DNA from: Pseudomonadales bacterium | GTDB taxonomy: Bacteria > Pseudomonadota > Gammaproteobacteria > Pseudomonadales > UBA5518 | Length of the DNA: 64,000 bases | Assembly (NCBI GenBank): GCA_024234165.1 | Contig: JACKOP010000001.1 | Location: 434,001 to 498,000, forward strand | Reading direction: 5' to 3' | Shown here: in pieces, positions 1-10,018 of the stretch | Layout of the letters: the number at the start of each line of letters is the position of its first letter | How positions within the stretch are numbered: position 1 is the stretch's first letter | Notes under the pieces: model-generated | The model's input: only the letters and a program-made list of their open reading frames with translations | Told to the model about the DNA's origin: nothing | The model's database searches: none | Made by a program: the position numbers and the translations under genes

Positions 1-868
1 GGCGAAGCTTCTCACGCAGTACCGGATCGCTGATGCTGTTCTCGAGGTTCTGCCGGCACAACTCCTCGATCTCGTGCATATCGGAACCTTCCGGATCGAC
101 GAGTGCCCGGTTGAACCGGTAGATACCTGACCAGTACTGCTCGCCGTAACGCATGTCGTCGATCAACTGGGGATCGGCACGAAACGCTGCGCGATCCTCT
201 TCCGTATAGTCGAACTGCTGTACCGGCATGATCCATTGCGGTGAGCGCTGGAAGTGCACGACCCGCGCCGAACGCTTCTGCAGCGCGGTCACGATCTGCA
301 CGCCGGTCGAACCACTGCCGATCACGCCGACACGCCTGCCATCGACCTCGGCTGCATCATCCCAGCGTGCGCTGTGAAAGGCTTTCCCGGTGAAGCTCTG
401 CAGACCCGGGATCTCTGCAACATTCGGATGGTGCAGCACGCCCGAGGCCGCGATCACCACGTCAGCGCTGTCGGTGCGCCCATCGGCGAGCTTCAGCTTC
501 CATTTGCAGGTGGCATCGTCGTAGATGCACTCGACCACTTCGCTGTCGGTATCGATCAACGCCCGGATGCCATGATCCTCGACCACCTTCTGGAAATAGC
601 GCTGGATTTCCGCACCGGTGGCGTAGAACGCACTCCAGTCTGGATTCGGCGCAAAACTGTACGTGTAGGCATGGGCAGGTACATCACAGGTCAGACCCGG
701 GTAGCGATTCTCGCGCCAGGTACCACCGATCGTGTGGCCCTTTTCATACACGACGACGTCCGTCTCGCCCCGTTGCTTGAGCTTGACTGCCGCCAGGATT
801 CCCGACATTCCTGCGCCGATGACGACATAGCGGAACTTGCGTTCGTTGGGGGTGCTGTCTGGACTCAT
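1..868 (-). CDS. Baeyer-Villiger-type flavin monooxygenase, N-terminal part (runs off window)
   Basis: Partial gene: 289 N-terminal residues are visible and the C-terminus lies beyond base 1. The protein should be an FAD/NADPH-dependent monooxygenase that oxidises ketones to esters or a related substrate. Two Rossmann dinucleotide motifs are present, GxGxxG at residues 18-23 (FAD) and 184-189 (NADPH). Between them lies the family fingerprint FxGxxxHxxxW at 159-169, with GGTW at 48-51 followed by the N.YPG..CDVP pattern typical of BVMOs. The start is ATG at 868, just before the first Rossmann strand. It is divergent from a TetR-family gene, an arrangement often seen when the regulator controls the oxygenase. 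The substrate cannot be told. Fold and family are clear; BVMO versus N-oxidising FMO rests on the fingerprint. Confidence 0.9.
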   Translation of the reverse strand, partial: MSPDSTPNERKFRYVVIGAGMSGILAAVKLKQRGETDVVVYEKGHTIGGTWRENRYPGLTCDVPAHAYTYSFAPNPDWSAFYATGAEIQRYFQKVVEDHGIRALIDTDSEVVECIYDDATCKWKLKLADGRTDSADVVIAASGVLHHPNVAEIPGLQSFTGKAFHSARWDDAAEVDGRRVGVIGSGSTGVQIVTALQKRSARVVHFQRSPQWIMPVQQFDYTEEDRAAFRADPQLIDDMRYGEQYWSGIYRFNRALVDPEGSDMHEIEELCRQNLENSISDPVLREKLR

Positions 869-960
869 GTCTCTGTCACTTCCCTCGTTGAATGGCGATA
901 CACGCTCACCCGTTTCCGAATGAGCAAACCCGTGAATTCCAGATGGATAAAAAGACGCAC

Positions 961-972
961 TGAGAATCATTC
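961..972. promoter_or_regulatory. Fur-box-like half site in the monooxygenase/TetR intergenic region
   Basis: The bases TGAGAATCATTC match the left two thirds of the common gammaproteobacterial Fur consensus (TGAGAATCATTCTCA), but the right end is GCC instead of TCA. The site is about 93 bases upstream of the monooxygenase start and about 180 bases upstream of the TetR gene. It is a single partial match, so iron control is only a possibility. The rest of the 286-base intergenic region shows no gene. Confidence 0.3.
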
Positions 973-1095
973 GCCATGCATCATAAGCGATCCCGTTGGC
1001 CGATTTCCACGCCAGGCGACGATCAAACGGAACACGCGGCCCGCCGCTCGACGTGTTACCCGAGCTGAACGTCCAGGCCAGTCATTCCTTCACTC

Positions 1096-1137
1096 TTGAC
1101 AAAATCAATTTGTCTCGCAAGATAGTAATCAATTACT
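1096..1137 (+). promoter_or_regulatory. Probable TetR-gene promoter with overlapping palindromic operator
   Basis: A consensus -35 element TTGACA lies at 1096-1101. Seventeen bases downstream is a weak -10 (AAGATA, 1119-1124). Overlapping and following the -10 is a perfect inverted repeat AGTAAT-CA-ATTACT (1124-1137), ending 17 bases before the TetR start codon. A palindrome at the core promoter of a TetR gene is the usual arrangement for autorepression. The operator role is inferred from position and symmetry only. Confidence 0.5.
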
Positions 1138-1154
1138 TTCTTACAGGTGTCGAT

Positions 1155-1763
1155 ATGAGCAATCGTCCGCAATATCTGTCGGCCGAGGAGCGACGGGCCG
1201 CCACCGTGCAGGCCGTGGTCGAGCTGGCTGCAGAGCAGAATCCCGCTGAAATCACGACTGCAGCGATCGCCGACCGGATGGGCTTGACGCAAGGCGCCCT
1301 GTTCCGTCATTTCCCCACCAAAGACGCGATTCTTGAGGCAGCAATGTCCTGGGTCGGTGACCGTCTGCTGGCCCGTCTGGACAAGGCAGCCGAAAACGCC
1401 GCATCTCCGGCTGCAGCACTCGAAGCCATGTTCATGGCACACATCGACTTCGTGGCAAGTCATCCCGGAGTGCCGCGCATGCTGTTCGGAGAACTGCAGC
1501 GCTCCGGCGAGACACTCGCCAAGCGGATGGTGCAGACCTTGCTCCGTCAATACGAACAGCGCCTGCGCCGCCTGATGGAAGCAGGCAAGGCGCAAGGCGA
1601 GCTGAACGCAGATCTGAATGTGGATTCCGCCGCCGTGCTGTTCATCGGCACCATCCAGGGACTGGTCATGCAGTCGCTGCTGGCCGGCAAGGTCAGTCGC
1701 ATCCGCCGTGATGCACCAGGCGTGTTTGCCATCTATCGGCGTGGCATCGAAAGCAGCAAATGA
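1155..1763 (+). CDS. TetR/AcrR-family transcriptional regulator
   Basis: A 202-residue one-component repressor, the usual TetR length. The N-terminal helix-turn-helix spans about residues 12-58, with the recognisable block ITTAAIADRMG followed by QGALFRHFPTKDAIL. The C-terminal helical domain would bind an effector and dimerise. ATG 1155 is chosen over an in-frame upstream codon because the TetR N-terminus begins there and a promoter and palindrome lie directly upstream. It is divergent from the flavin monooxygenase and followed by a membrane protein and an ABC exporter, so it may control either or both. The ligand is unknown. Confidence 0.9.
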   Translation: MSNRPQYLSAEERRAATVQAVVELAAEQNPAEITTAAIADRMGLTQGALFRHFPTKDAILEAAMSWVGDRLLARLDKAAENAASPAAALEAMFMAHIDFVASHPGVPRMLFGELQRSGETLAKRMVQTLLRQYEQRLRRLMEAGKAQGELNADLNVDSAAVLFIGTIQGLVMQSLLAGKVSRIRRDAPGVFAIYRRGIESSK

Positions 1764-1830
1764 AGGATCCGTCTGCTCCGCAAGCGCGACTTCAACCTCC
1801 AGACCCTTCCATGAATCGGGAGCAACAAAC

Positions 1831-2250
1831 ATGACGGCACACGGCGAACGCGCAATCTGGATGCGTGTGGTCTCCTTGATTGCGATCGGTTTTGGTCTGC
1901 TGACCATCAGGGAAGGCGGCGCAGTCCTGTTTGTCGACGGGACAGCGCGTGCTGCGGCCGGAAGCTATGTGCCGTTCGTGCTCTGGTTCAACTTTCTGGC
2001 CGGGTTCGCCTACATCGTCGCCGGCGTCGGCCTGTGGATGCGCCGGCACTGGGCCGCATGGCTGGCCCTTGCCATCGCGGTGACGACGGCGCTCGTGTTC
2101 CTGGCTTTCGGCGTGCACTTAGCTCTGGGTGGTGCCTGGGAGCGGCGCACGCTGGTCGCGATGACGCTGCGCACCCTGGTGTGGGCCGGCATAGCGGCCA
2201 TGGCCTGGCGCCGCTCAGCGGTGAATGCGCAGGCTGCGCGCGGGCACTGA
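1831..2250 (+). CDS. Small four-helix integral membrane protein
   Basis: A 139-residue protein with four predicted membrane helices (roughly residues 10-30, 47-67, 72-95 and 110-130) and short charged loops. It has no motif I can name; it resembles generic DUF-type inner-membrane proteins. It lies 67 bases after the TetR gene and 27 bases before the exporter adaptor, so it is probably the first structural gene of the exporter operon. Function is unknown. A role as an accessory to the transporter is inference from position. Confidence 0.75.
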   Translation: MTAHGERAIWMRVVSLIAIGFGLLTIREGGAVLFVDGTARAAAGSYVPFVLWFNFLAGFAYIVAGVGLWMRRHWAAWLALAIAVTTALVFLAFGVHLALGGAWERRTLVAMTLRTLVWAGIAAMAWRRSAVNAQAARGH

Positions 2251-2277
2251 ACACCTTTGTCCAGCGGAAATCCATCG

Positions 2278-3318
2278 ATGACCACTCCAAACCTCCCCAC
2301 CGGAAAAACCCGTTGGATCGTGATCGCCGTCACCGTGCTCGCTGTTGGCGGCGCGCTGGCGTTCTGGCTGACGCGTGGGAATGACAAACCGGATTCGTTG
2401 CGCCTCTACGGCAACGTCGATATCCGCGAGGTGCAACTGGCCTTCCGCCAGCCAGGGCGGGTGATGCAGATGGTTTTCGACGAGGGGGATGCCGTCAGCA
2501 CCGGCGCGCGCCTGGCGGCGCTGGATGCGCAACCGTATCGGGACGCCCTTGTGGCAGCACAGGCCCAGGTGCAGGTAGCGCAGGCGGAGCTGGCCAAGCT
2601 GCGCCGCGGGCTGCGACCGCAGGAAATCACCCAGGCGCGCGAGGCGCTCCGGCAGGCCCAGGCGCTCGCCACCGAGGCCGAGCGCAATTTCCAGCGCCAG
2701 AGTGGCCTGCTTCCATCGGGTGCCAGCAGCCAGCGCACGGTCGATGCCGCCCACGCGGCAAGGGATCAGGCCAGCGCGAGCGTCGAGGCAGCCAGGGCTG
2801 CCCTGTCGCAAGCATCCGAAGGCTTTCGCAAGGAAGACATCGCCGCGGCCGAGGCTCGGCTTGCGGCCGCGCAGGCTGCCGCCGCGCAAGCCACCACATC
2901 CCTGGCCGACACCGAACTGATGGCACCCAGCGACGGCACCATCATCGCCCGCGTGCGCGAACCCGGCAGCATGGTTGCAAGTCAGAGCACCGTCTACAGC
3001 CTGAGCCTGGACAAGCCGGTGTACGTGCGCGCCTACGTGGGCGAGTCGGACCTGGGGCGCATCGCACCCGGTACCACGGTACGGGTCAGAAGCGACTCGT
3101 CGGAAAAGGTCTATCGCGGTCAGATCGGCTTCATCTCACCACGCGCCGAGTTCACCCCCAAGACAGTGGAGACGACGGATTTGCGCACCGCCCTGGTGTA
3201 TCGCCTGCGCATCGTCATCGACGAAGCCGACAGCGACGCTGCCTTGCGCCAGGGTATGCCGGTGACGATCGATGTCGATGCCCAGCCAGCCGCAGGTGCA
3301 CGCGCGGGAGAGCGTTGA
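2278..3318 (+). CDS. HlyD-family periplasmic adaptor of an ABC-2 exporter (YbhG-like)
   Basis: A 346-residue membrane-fusion protein that should bridge the inner-membrane ABC exporter and the outer-membrane channel. One N-terminal membrane anchor (about residues 12-32) is followed by a split biotinyl/lipoyl domain, a long Ala/Gln/Arg-rich coiled-coil hairpin (about 85-215) and a beta-barrel domain. A TTG 21 bases upstream is in frame, but ATG 2278 gives a conventional N-terminus (basic residues, then the anchor). The gene abuts the ATPase gene directly (TGA then ATG). Size and order match E. coli YbhG in the ybhGFSR operon. Confidence 0.88.
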   Translation: MTTPNLPTGKTRWIVIAVTVLAVGGALAFWLTRGNDKPDSLRLYGNVDIREVQLAFRQPGRVMQMVFDEGDAVSTGARLAALDAQPYRDALVAAQAQVQVAQAELAKLRRGLRPQEITQAREALRQAQALATEAERNFQRQSGLLPSGASSQRTVDAAHAARDQASASVEAARAALSQASEGFRKEDIAAAEARLAAAQAAAAQATTSLADTELMAPSDGTIIARVREPGSMVASQSTVYSLSLDKPVYVRAYVGESDLGRIAPGTTVRVRSDSSEKVYRGQIGFISPRAEFTPKTVETTDLRTALVYRLRIVIDEADSDAALRQGMPVTIDVDAQPAAGARAGER

Positions 3319-5090
<1,772 letters not shown>

Positions 5091-5094
<4 letters not shown>

Positions 5095-6260
5095 GCGCCG
5101 CTGCACCACACAAGGACACGGGGGGCACCGTGCACGCCGATTTGCGGCGCTTCGACCTGCGGCGCCTCATCGCCCTGGTGACCAAGGAAAGCCACCAGGC
5201 ATTGCGCGATCCTTCGACATTGCTGATCGCGTTCGCGCTGCCGGTGGTGTTGCTGCTGCTGTTCGCCTATGCGGTGTCGCTCGATACCAAGGCGGTTCGC
5301 GTCGGTGTGGTGCTGGAGTCACGCGGCGCCTCGGCTCAGTCCCTGGTCGCGGCGTTTTCCGGCACACGCTTCCTGGACACGCACTTCGTCCATGAGCGAC
5401 GCGAAGTGGCCGACCAGCTCGTCTCGGGCACGCTGCGCGGCTACGTAGTGATTCCGCAGGACTTCGAGCAGCGTCTGGCCCAGCGCGGCAGCGAACCGCT
5501 GGTGCAGATCGTCACCGACGGCTCTTACCCCAACACCGCCAACTACGTCGAGAACTATGCCCGCGGCGTGGTCCAGTCCTGGCGCGCCGGACTGGATGTC
5601 GCAGCGCCGGCGCAGGCCGTCGTGCTGGAGCCGCGCTACTGGTTCAACCCCGAGCTGGAAAGCCGCCGCGCACTGATTCCCGGCGCCATCGCCATCGTCA
5701 TGACGATCATCGGCACCATGCTGACCGCGCTGGTGGTGGCGCGCGAATGGGAGCGCGGCACCATGGAGGCGGTGCTGTCCACACCGGCCTCGGTGGCGGA
5801 AATCCTGATCGGCAAGCTGCTGCCGTACTTCGTGCTCGGCATGCTGGCCACGCTGGGCGCGGCGGCGCTGGCGGTGTTCGTGTTCGGCGTGCCGATGCGG
5901 GGCTCGCTGGCAGCGCTGCTGCTGCTGTCGGCGGTGTTCATGGTGCCGGCGCTGGGTCAGGGTCTGCTGATCTCGTCACTGGCGCGCAACCAGTTCCTGG
6001 CGGCGCAGATCGCGCTGTTCACGGGCTTCCTGCCGGCTTTCATCCTGTCGGGCTTTCTGTACGAGATCGACGCCATGCCGACGCCGATCCGGGCCATCAC
6101 CCTGGCGGTTCCGGCGCGCTACTTCGTCGATTCGCTGAAGACGGTGTTTCTGGCCGGCGACATCTGGGCGGTATTCCTGCCCAACCTGGCGGCCATGATG
6201 GCAATCGGAGCGCTGTTCTTCGTGATCGCCAAGCGCGCCACGCGCAAGAACCTGGAGTGA
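5091..6260 (+). CDS. ABC-2 type permease, first subunit (YbhS-like)
   Basis: A 389-residue inner-membrane permease. One membrane helix near residues 45-65 is followed by a large extracytoplasmic domain (about 66-195), then five helices in the C-terminal half, which is the standard ABC-2 exporter topology. The cytoplasmic coupling segment ERGTMEAVLSTP (about 220-232) is characteristic. Four-base overlap with the ATPase gene and a four-base gap to the second permease show tight coupling. It should form a heterodimer with the next gene product. The exported substrate is unknown; relatives export drugs, dyes or cell-envelope lipids. Confidence 0.92.
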
Positions 6261-6264
6261 GACC

Positions 6265-7383
6265 ATGTTGAGCTTCGCGCTCTCGCTCACCCGCCTGCGC
6301 GCCCAGTTCATCAAGGAAGTGCTGAGCGTCCTGCGCGACCCGCGCAGCCGCATGGTGGTGCTCGTGCCGCCCATGCTGCAACTGCTTGTCTTCGCCTTTG
6401 CCGCGACGCTAGAAGTGCGCAATGTCGATATCGCCGTCTACAACCAGGACGTCGGGCGCTGGTCGCACGAGCTGGCGCAGCGCCTGGACGGCGCCCGCTT
6501 CATCACCCACGTCCGGCATGTCGACAGCCAGCAGCAGTTGCACGAACTGATCGAGCGCGGCGAGGTGATCGCCGCGCTCGCCATTCCCGTCGATTTCTCG
6601 CGCACCATCGCCGCCGGTGACAGCGGCAGCGTACAGGTACTGGTGGATGGCCGGCGCAGCAACTCCGGACAGATCACCGTCGCCTACCTGTCCACCATCG
6701 CCGCCGATGTCGGCGCCGAGATCGTGCCCGACGCCCAGGGACCGACGCCCGTGGTCGTGCGCCACTGGTTCAATCCGAACCTGGTCTACCGCTGGTACAT
6801 CGTGCCGGGCCTCACCGGCATCCTGGCGCTGTTCAGTTCGTTGATGATCACAGCATTGTCGATCGCGCGCGAACGCGAACTCGGCACCTTCGACCAGTTG
6901 CTGGTATCGCCCACCTCGACGCCGGAAATCATCATTTCCAAGTCACTGCCGGCGCTCGCGATTGGCGCCGCGCTGGGCCTGTTCATGATCAGCGTGGGCG
7001 TCTTCCTGTTCGGCATCCCGTTCACGGGCTCGTTCGTGATGCTGCTCGCCAGCCTGGTGCTGTTCATCGCCTCGGTGGTCGGCATCGGTCTCATGATCTC
7101 TGCGGTCAGCATGACGCAGCAGCAGGCCATTCTGGGTGCATTCGCCGCTGGTATTCCGGCGGTGCTGATGTCCGGCTTTGCGACGGCGGTGGAAAACATG
7201 CCCGTCGTCCTGCAATGGCTGGCCCAGGCCATTCCGCTGACCCACTTCCTCGTCATCGTCGAAGGCAGCTTTCTCAAGGCCATGCCGCCAGGCGACATTC
7301 TTTCCAGCCTGTGGCCGCTGGCGCTCATCGCGCTGACATCGCTCACCACGGCCACGTTCTTCGTTCGAGGGCGATTGCAATGA
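6265..7383 (+). CDS. ABC-2 type permease, second subunit (YbhR-like)
   Basis: A 372-residue paralogue of the preceding permease with the same topology: an N-terminal helix around 25-45, a large periplasmic domain, then five C-terminal helices. The coupling motif REREL GTFDQLLVSP lies near residues 200-214. The stop codon overlaps the start of the outer-membrane channel gene by four bases. With the adaptor, tandem ATPase and channel it completes a tripartite exporter that can cross both membranes. Confidence 0.92.
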   Translation: MLSFALSLTRLRAQFIKEVLSVLRDPRSRMVVLVPPMLQLLVFAFAATLEVRNVDIAVYNQDVGRWSHELAQRLDGARFITHVRHVDSQQQLHELIERGEVIAALAIPVDFSRTIAAGDSGSVQVLVDGRRSNSGQITVAYLSTIAADVGAEIVPDAQGPTPVVVRHWFNPNLVYRWYIVPGLTGILALFSSLMITALSIARERELGTFDQLLVSPTSTPEIIISKSLPALAIGAALGLFMISVGVFLFGIPFTGSFVMLLASLVLFIASVVGIGLMISAVSMTQQQAILGAFAAGIPAVLMSGFATAVENMPVVLQWLAQAIPLTHFLVIVEGSFLKAMPPGDILSSLWPLALIALTSLTTATFFVRGRLQ

Positions 7384-8876
7384 AACTCGCGACCCACACC
7401 AGCTTCTCTTCCCGCGAACAGTCGATGCATGGAACACATGGATGCCTGCACCTGCGGGTGCTGGTGCTGGTCCTGACCTGCACTTTCTTGTCCGCCTGCA
7501 CTGTTGTTGGCCCGGATTACCGGGAGCCTCCGCCAGTCGATATCGGTGACGGATGGACGCTACCACTGCTGGACCAATCCAGTGCGGACCGCCTGACCCG
7601 TTGGTGGTCCGAGCTGGGCGATCCAGTGCTTGAGCGCCTGGTCGATACCACCCTGGAACAGAACCTGGACCTGCGCCAGGCGATGGCACGCATCGATGAG
7701 GCCCGGGCACTGCGCGATCGCGTTGCCGGCAGGCAGTTACCCGCCGCTGGCGCCAGCGCGAGCGTCAACCGGCGAAGGCAGAGCGAGAATGGCCCGCTGC
7801 CCGTCGGCAGCATCCCCGGGCTCGATGTGACGCAGACGATTCACGACGCTGGCTTCGATGCTGCCTGGGAGATCGATCTGTTTGGCGGCCAACGACGCGC
7901 ACTCGAGGGGGCCAATGCCCGACTGCAGGCAAGTAGAATCGACGCCGAAAGCGTGCGTCTGCGCATCGTCGCCGAGGTCGCACGCAATTGGTTCAGCGTC
8001 GTCGGCGCAGCTGAAGAATTACGCGTACAGCGGGCCAAGGTCGATACCTTGCAACAGACATTGGATCTCGTGCGCTTGCGCCATGCTGCGGGTGATGCTC
8101 CTTCTTTCGAAGTGGATTCAGCCTACGCACAGTGGCTCGGCGCCAATGCCTCGTTGCCAGATATTCAGGCGAACCAACGCGCCGCTGTGCTCGCGCTTGG
8201 CGTGCTGACAGGGGTAGCACCTGAGCGCGAACTGGCATTGCTGGATGCCGAACCACATCCGCTCGTCTTGCCTATGTTGCCGGTGGGCGAACGCGTCGAT
8301 GTGTTGCGCCGACGCCCCGATGTACTGGCGGCGGAGCGACGTCTGGCTGCGAGTACGGCGGATGTGGGCGTTGCGACAGCCGAGCTGTTTCCCAAACTGT
8401 CGATCGGCATCGGTGGCGGCTTTCAGACACTTGACTCGAGTGATTGGTTCGAATCGCCGAGTTCGCGTTTTTCTGTCTTGCCACTGATCTCCTGGCGACT
8501 GTTTGACGGCGGGCGTGTGCAAGCCGAAATACGTGCACGCGAGGCGTCGGAACGACAGGCTGCGCTCGCCTACGAACAGACCGTATTGACTGCACTTGCT
8601 GATGCCGAGCGTGCTCTGAACGACTATCAGGCAGGGTTGGAAGCACTGCAACATCGCACAGCTGCCCTGGCGTCGGCGCGTGCAAGTTACGGTCACGCCA
8701 AGGCACGTCATGACGCAGGCGATATCGCGCTGGTCGATCTGCTGGTGGCTCAACGTAGCCTGCAGGAGACCGAAATTGCAGCCGTTCATGCGCATACCAA
8801 TGCAACCGTGCGGTTGGTAGCACTGTACAAGGCGCTCGGTGGCGGCTGGGATCCAGCAAAGGTGAGTGCGCCATGA
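7380..8876 (+). CDS. NodT-family outer-membrane efflux lipoprotein
   Basis: A 498-residue TolC-like channel with two outer-membrane-efflux repeats. The N-terminal signal ends in the lipobox LSAC, so the mature protein should be lipid-anchored, as in OprM/NodT proteins. Start ATG 7380 overlaps the permease stop (ATGA) and has a GAGGG site upstream; ATG 7425, nearer the signal peptide, is an alternative. Conserved features include VVGPDY right after the lipobox, RRPDVLAAER and FPKLSIG. It presumably serves the upstream ABC exporter; E. coli ybhGFSR lacks a linked channel gene. Confidence 0.9.
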   Translation: MKLATHTSFSSREQSMHGTHGCLHLRVLVLVLTCTFLSACTVVGPDYREPPPVDIGDGWTLPLLDQSSADRLTRWWSELGDPVLERLVDTTLEQNLDLRQAMARIDEARALRDRVAGRQLPAAGASASVNRRRQSENGPLPVGSIPGLDVTQTIHDAGFDAAWEIDLFGGQRRALEGANARLQASRIDAESVRLRIVAEVARNWFSVVGAAEELRVQRAKVDTLQQTLDLVRLRHAAGDAPSFEVDSAYAQWLGANASLPDIQANQRAAVLALGVLTGVAPERELALLDAEPHPLVLPMLPVGERVDVLRRRPDVLAAERRLAASTADVGVATAELFPKLSIGIGGGFQTLDSSDWFESPSSRFSVLPLISWRLFDGGRVQAEIRAREASERQAALAYEQTVLTALADAERALNDYQAGLEALQHRTAALASARASYGHAKARHDAGDIALVDLLVAQRSLQETEIAAVHAHTNATVRLVALYKALGGGWDPAKVSAP

Positions 8877-8923
8877 AACTGAAACAGCAAGAAGCGCAGG
8901 CCGGTCATCAGGTCTGTGCGTGA
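8873..8923 (+). other. 16-codon mini-ORF coupled to the channel gene
   Basis: ATG 8873 overlaps the channel stop codon in the ATGA arrangement used by the genes upstream, and opens a 16-residue frame rich in Lys and Gln that stops at 8923. It could be the remnant of a further operon gene lost by deletion, a leader-like peptide or chance. The remainder of 8877-9147 has no larger reading frame. Confidence 0.25.
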
Positions 8924-8943
8924 CCGGTTTTGTAGCGCGCCAA

Positions 8944-8986
8944 ACATGAACGGCATATGAACAAGCGCTTCAGTTCGCGTTCATGT
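8944..8986. repeat. 9-bp inverted repeat ACATGAACG / CGTTCATGT
   Basis: Perfect arms at 8944-8952 and 8978-8986, separated by 25 bases. A third copy of the core (ATGAAC) lies between the arms near 8957. There is no T-tract, so it does not look like an intrinsic terminator. It lies between the exporter operon and the PepSY gene and could be an operator for the downstream redox operon. Confidence 0.4.
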
Positions 8987-9147
8987 CGGTTGTGGAAAAT
9001 GGCCTCAATGCGCTGGCGTGGTGCCAACACACTTGACGAGAGGGAATGAACCTAGCCCACACGCAGCATCTTCATTCGCCGCTCCCTGATTGCAAGAGTC
9101 GGTGATCGCCGCGCCAACCAGCACCCTCGACATCCGGGAGATCTGTC

Positions 9148-9492
9148 ATGAAAGCACGCTCGACCATGCAACGAAGCCTCGTTGTCCTGGCGGCAGGCAT
9201 CATCGCACTCCCTGCCCTGGCCTCGGATGACTGCGAAGTTCCCCTGCAGCGCTGGCAGTCGCGTGATGCGGTGATGCAAATGGCCGTGCGCCAGGGCTGG
9301 GACGTGAGCCGCCTGAAGATAGACGACGGTTGCTACGAGCTGTACGGCACGGACGCCGAGGGGCGCCGCTTCAAGGCCAAGCTCGACCCCGAGACGCTGC
9401 AACTGGTGAAGATGAAGCTGCGCGACGAGAAGAAGGACCGGCATCGCTCGCAGGAACGCGACCATGAGCAGCACAGACACCCAACACCCTGA
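9148..9492 (+). CDS. Exported PepSY-domain protein
   Basis: A 114-residue protein with a cleavable signal peptide (ends near ALA-SDD, about residue 25) and one PepSY domain (about 35-92), with DGCYELYGTDAEGRRFKAKLD in its strand region. The tail is very charged and His/Arg rich. It is the first gene of a redox island with a DUF2271 protein, a PepSY-TM reductase fusion and ApbE. PepSY proteins of this type often accompany transmembrane flavin reductases, so a periplasmic accessory role is likely. The His-rich tail might bind metal. Confidence 0.85.
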   Translation: MKARSTMQRSLVVLAAGIIALPALASDDCEVPLQRWQSRDAVMQMAVRQGWDVSRLKIDDGCYELYGTDAEGRRFKAKLDPETLQLVKMKLRDEKKDRHRSQERDHEQHRHPTP

Positions 9493-9505
9493 CCGGAGTA
9501 AGCAC

Positions 9506-9982
9506 ATGTCCAAACCCATCCTGACCACGATTGCCGCCACCTGTGCGCTGACCCTGCCGCTGCTGGCACACAGCCGACCGGTGACGATTTCGACCACGCT
9601 CAACAATTACGGTGGCGACGGCGCCTACCTGGCCGTCTACCTCACCGATGCGCAAGGCGCCTACGCCGGCACGCTCTGGGTCGCCGGTGGCAAGGCCAAG
9701 TTCTACAGGCACCTGCGCGACTGGGCGCGTCTGTCGGCGAATGACACAAAACGACTCGATGGCGTCACTGGCGCCAGCGTCGGCGCCGGTCGAACGTTGA
9801 AGGTAACCGCCGACCTGGCCGATGCACTCATCGACGCCGGGTACGAGATCCACATCGACGCCGCTGCCGAGGACATGCGCGAGAGCCCGTCGGAGGTGCG
9901 CCTGCCACTGACCAGCGACGGCAGTGGCAAGGCTGTCGCCGGCAAGCAGTACATCCAGTCCGCGGCCTACCTGCTCGAGTAG
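9506..9982 (+). CDS. Periplasmic DUF2271 protein with a candidate ApbE flavinylation site
   Basis: A 158-residue exported protein with a signal peptide ending near residue 22. Start ATG 9506 has a GGAG site; the upstream in-frame codon at 9464 lies inside the previous gene. The DUF2271 region contains DGVTGAS at residues 85-91, which fits the ApbE target pattern D-x-x-(S/T)-G-A-(S/T), where the last Ser/Thr receives FMN (Ser91 here). An apbE gene is two genes downstream and an NADPH/FMN membrane reductase lies between. This suggests a flavinylated periplasmic electron carrier or terminal reductase. That flavin is attached is inference from motif and context. Confidence 0.85.
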   Translation: MSKPILTTIAATCALTLPLLAHSRPVTISTTLNNYGGDGAYLAVYLTDAQGAYAGTLWVAGGKAKFYRHLRDWARLSANDTKRLDGVTGASVGAGRTLKVTADLADALIDAGYEIHIDAAAEDMRESPSEVRLPLTSDGSGKAVAGKQYIQSAAYLLE

Positions 9983-10018
9983 GCCGGGGCCACCGACTGA
10001 CCAGGAAAGGACCGCACC

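Noticed and set aside
254..1099. Long plus-strand open frame opposite the flavin monooxygenase
   Set aside because: It is antisense to clear monooxygenase motifs on the minus strand and has no recognisable domain; long shadow frames are common at this GC content.
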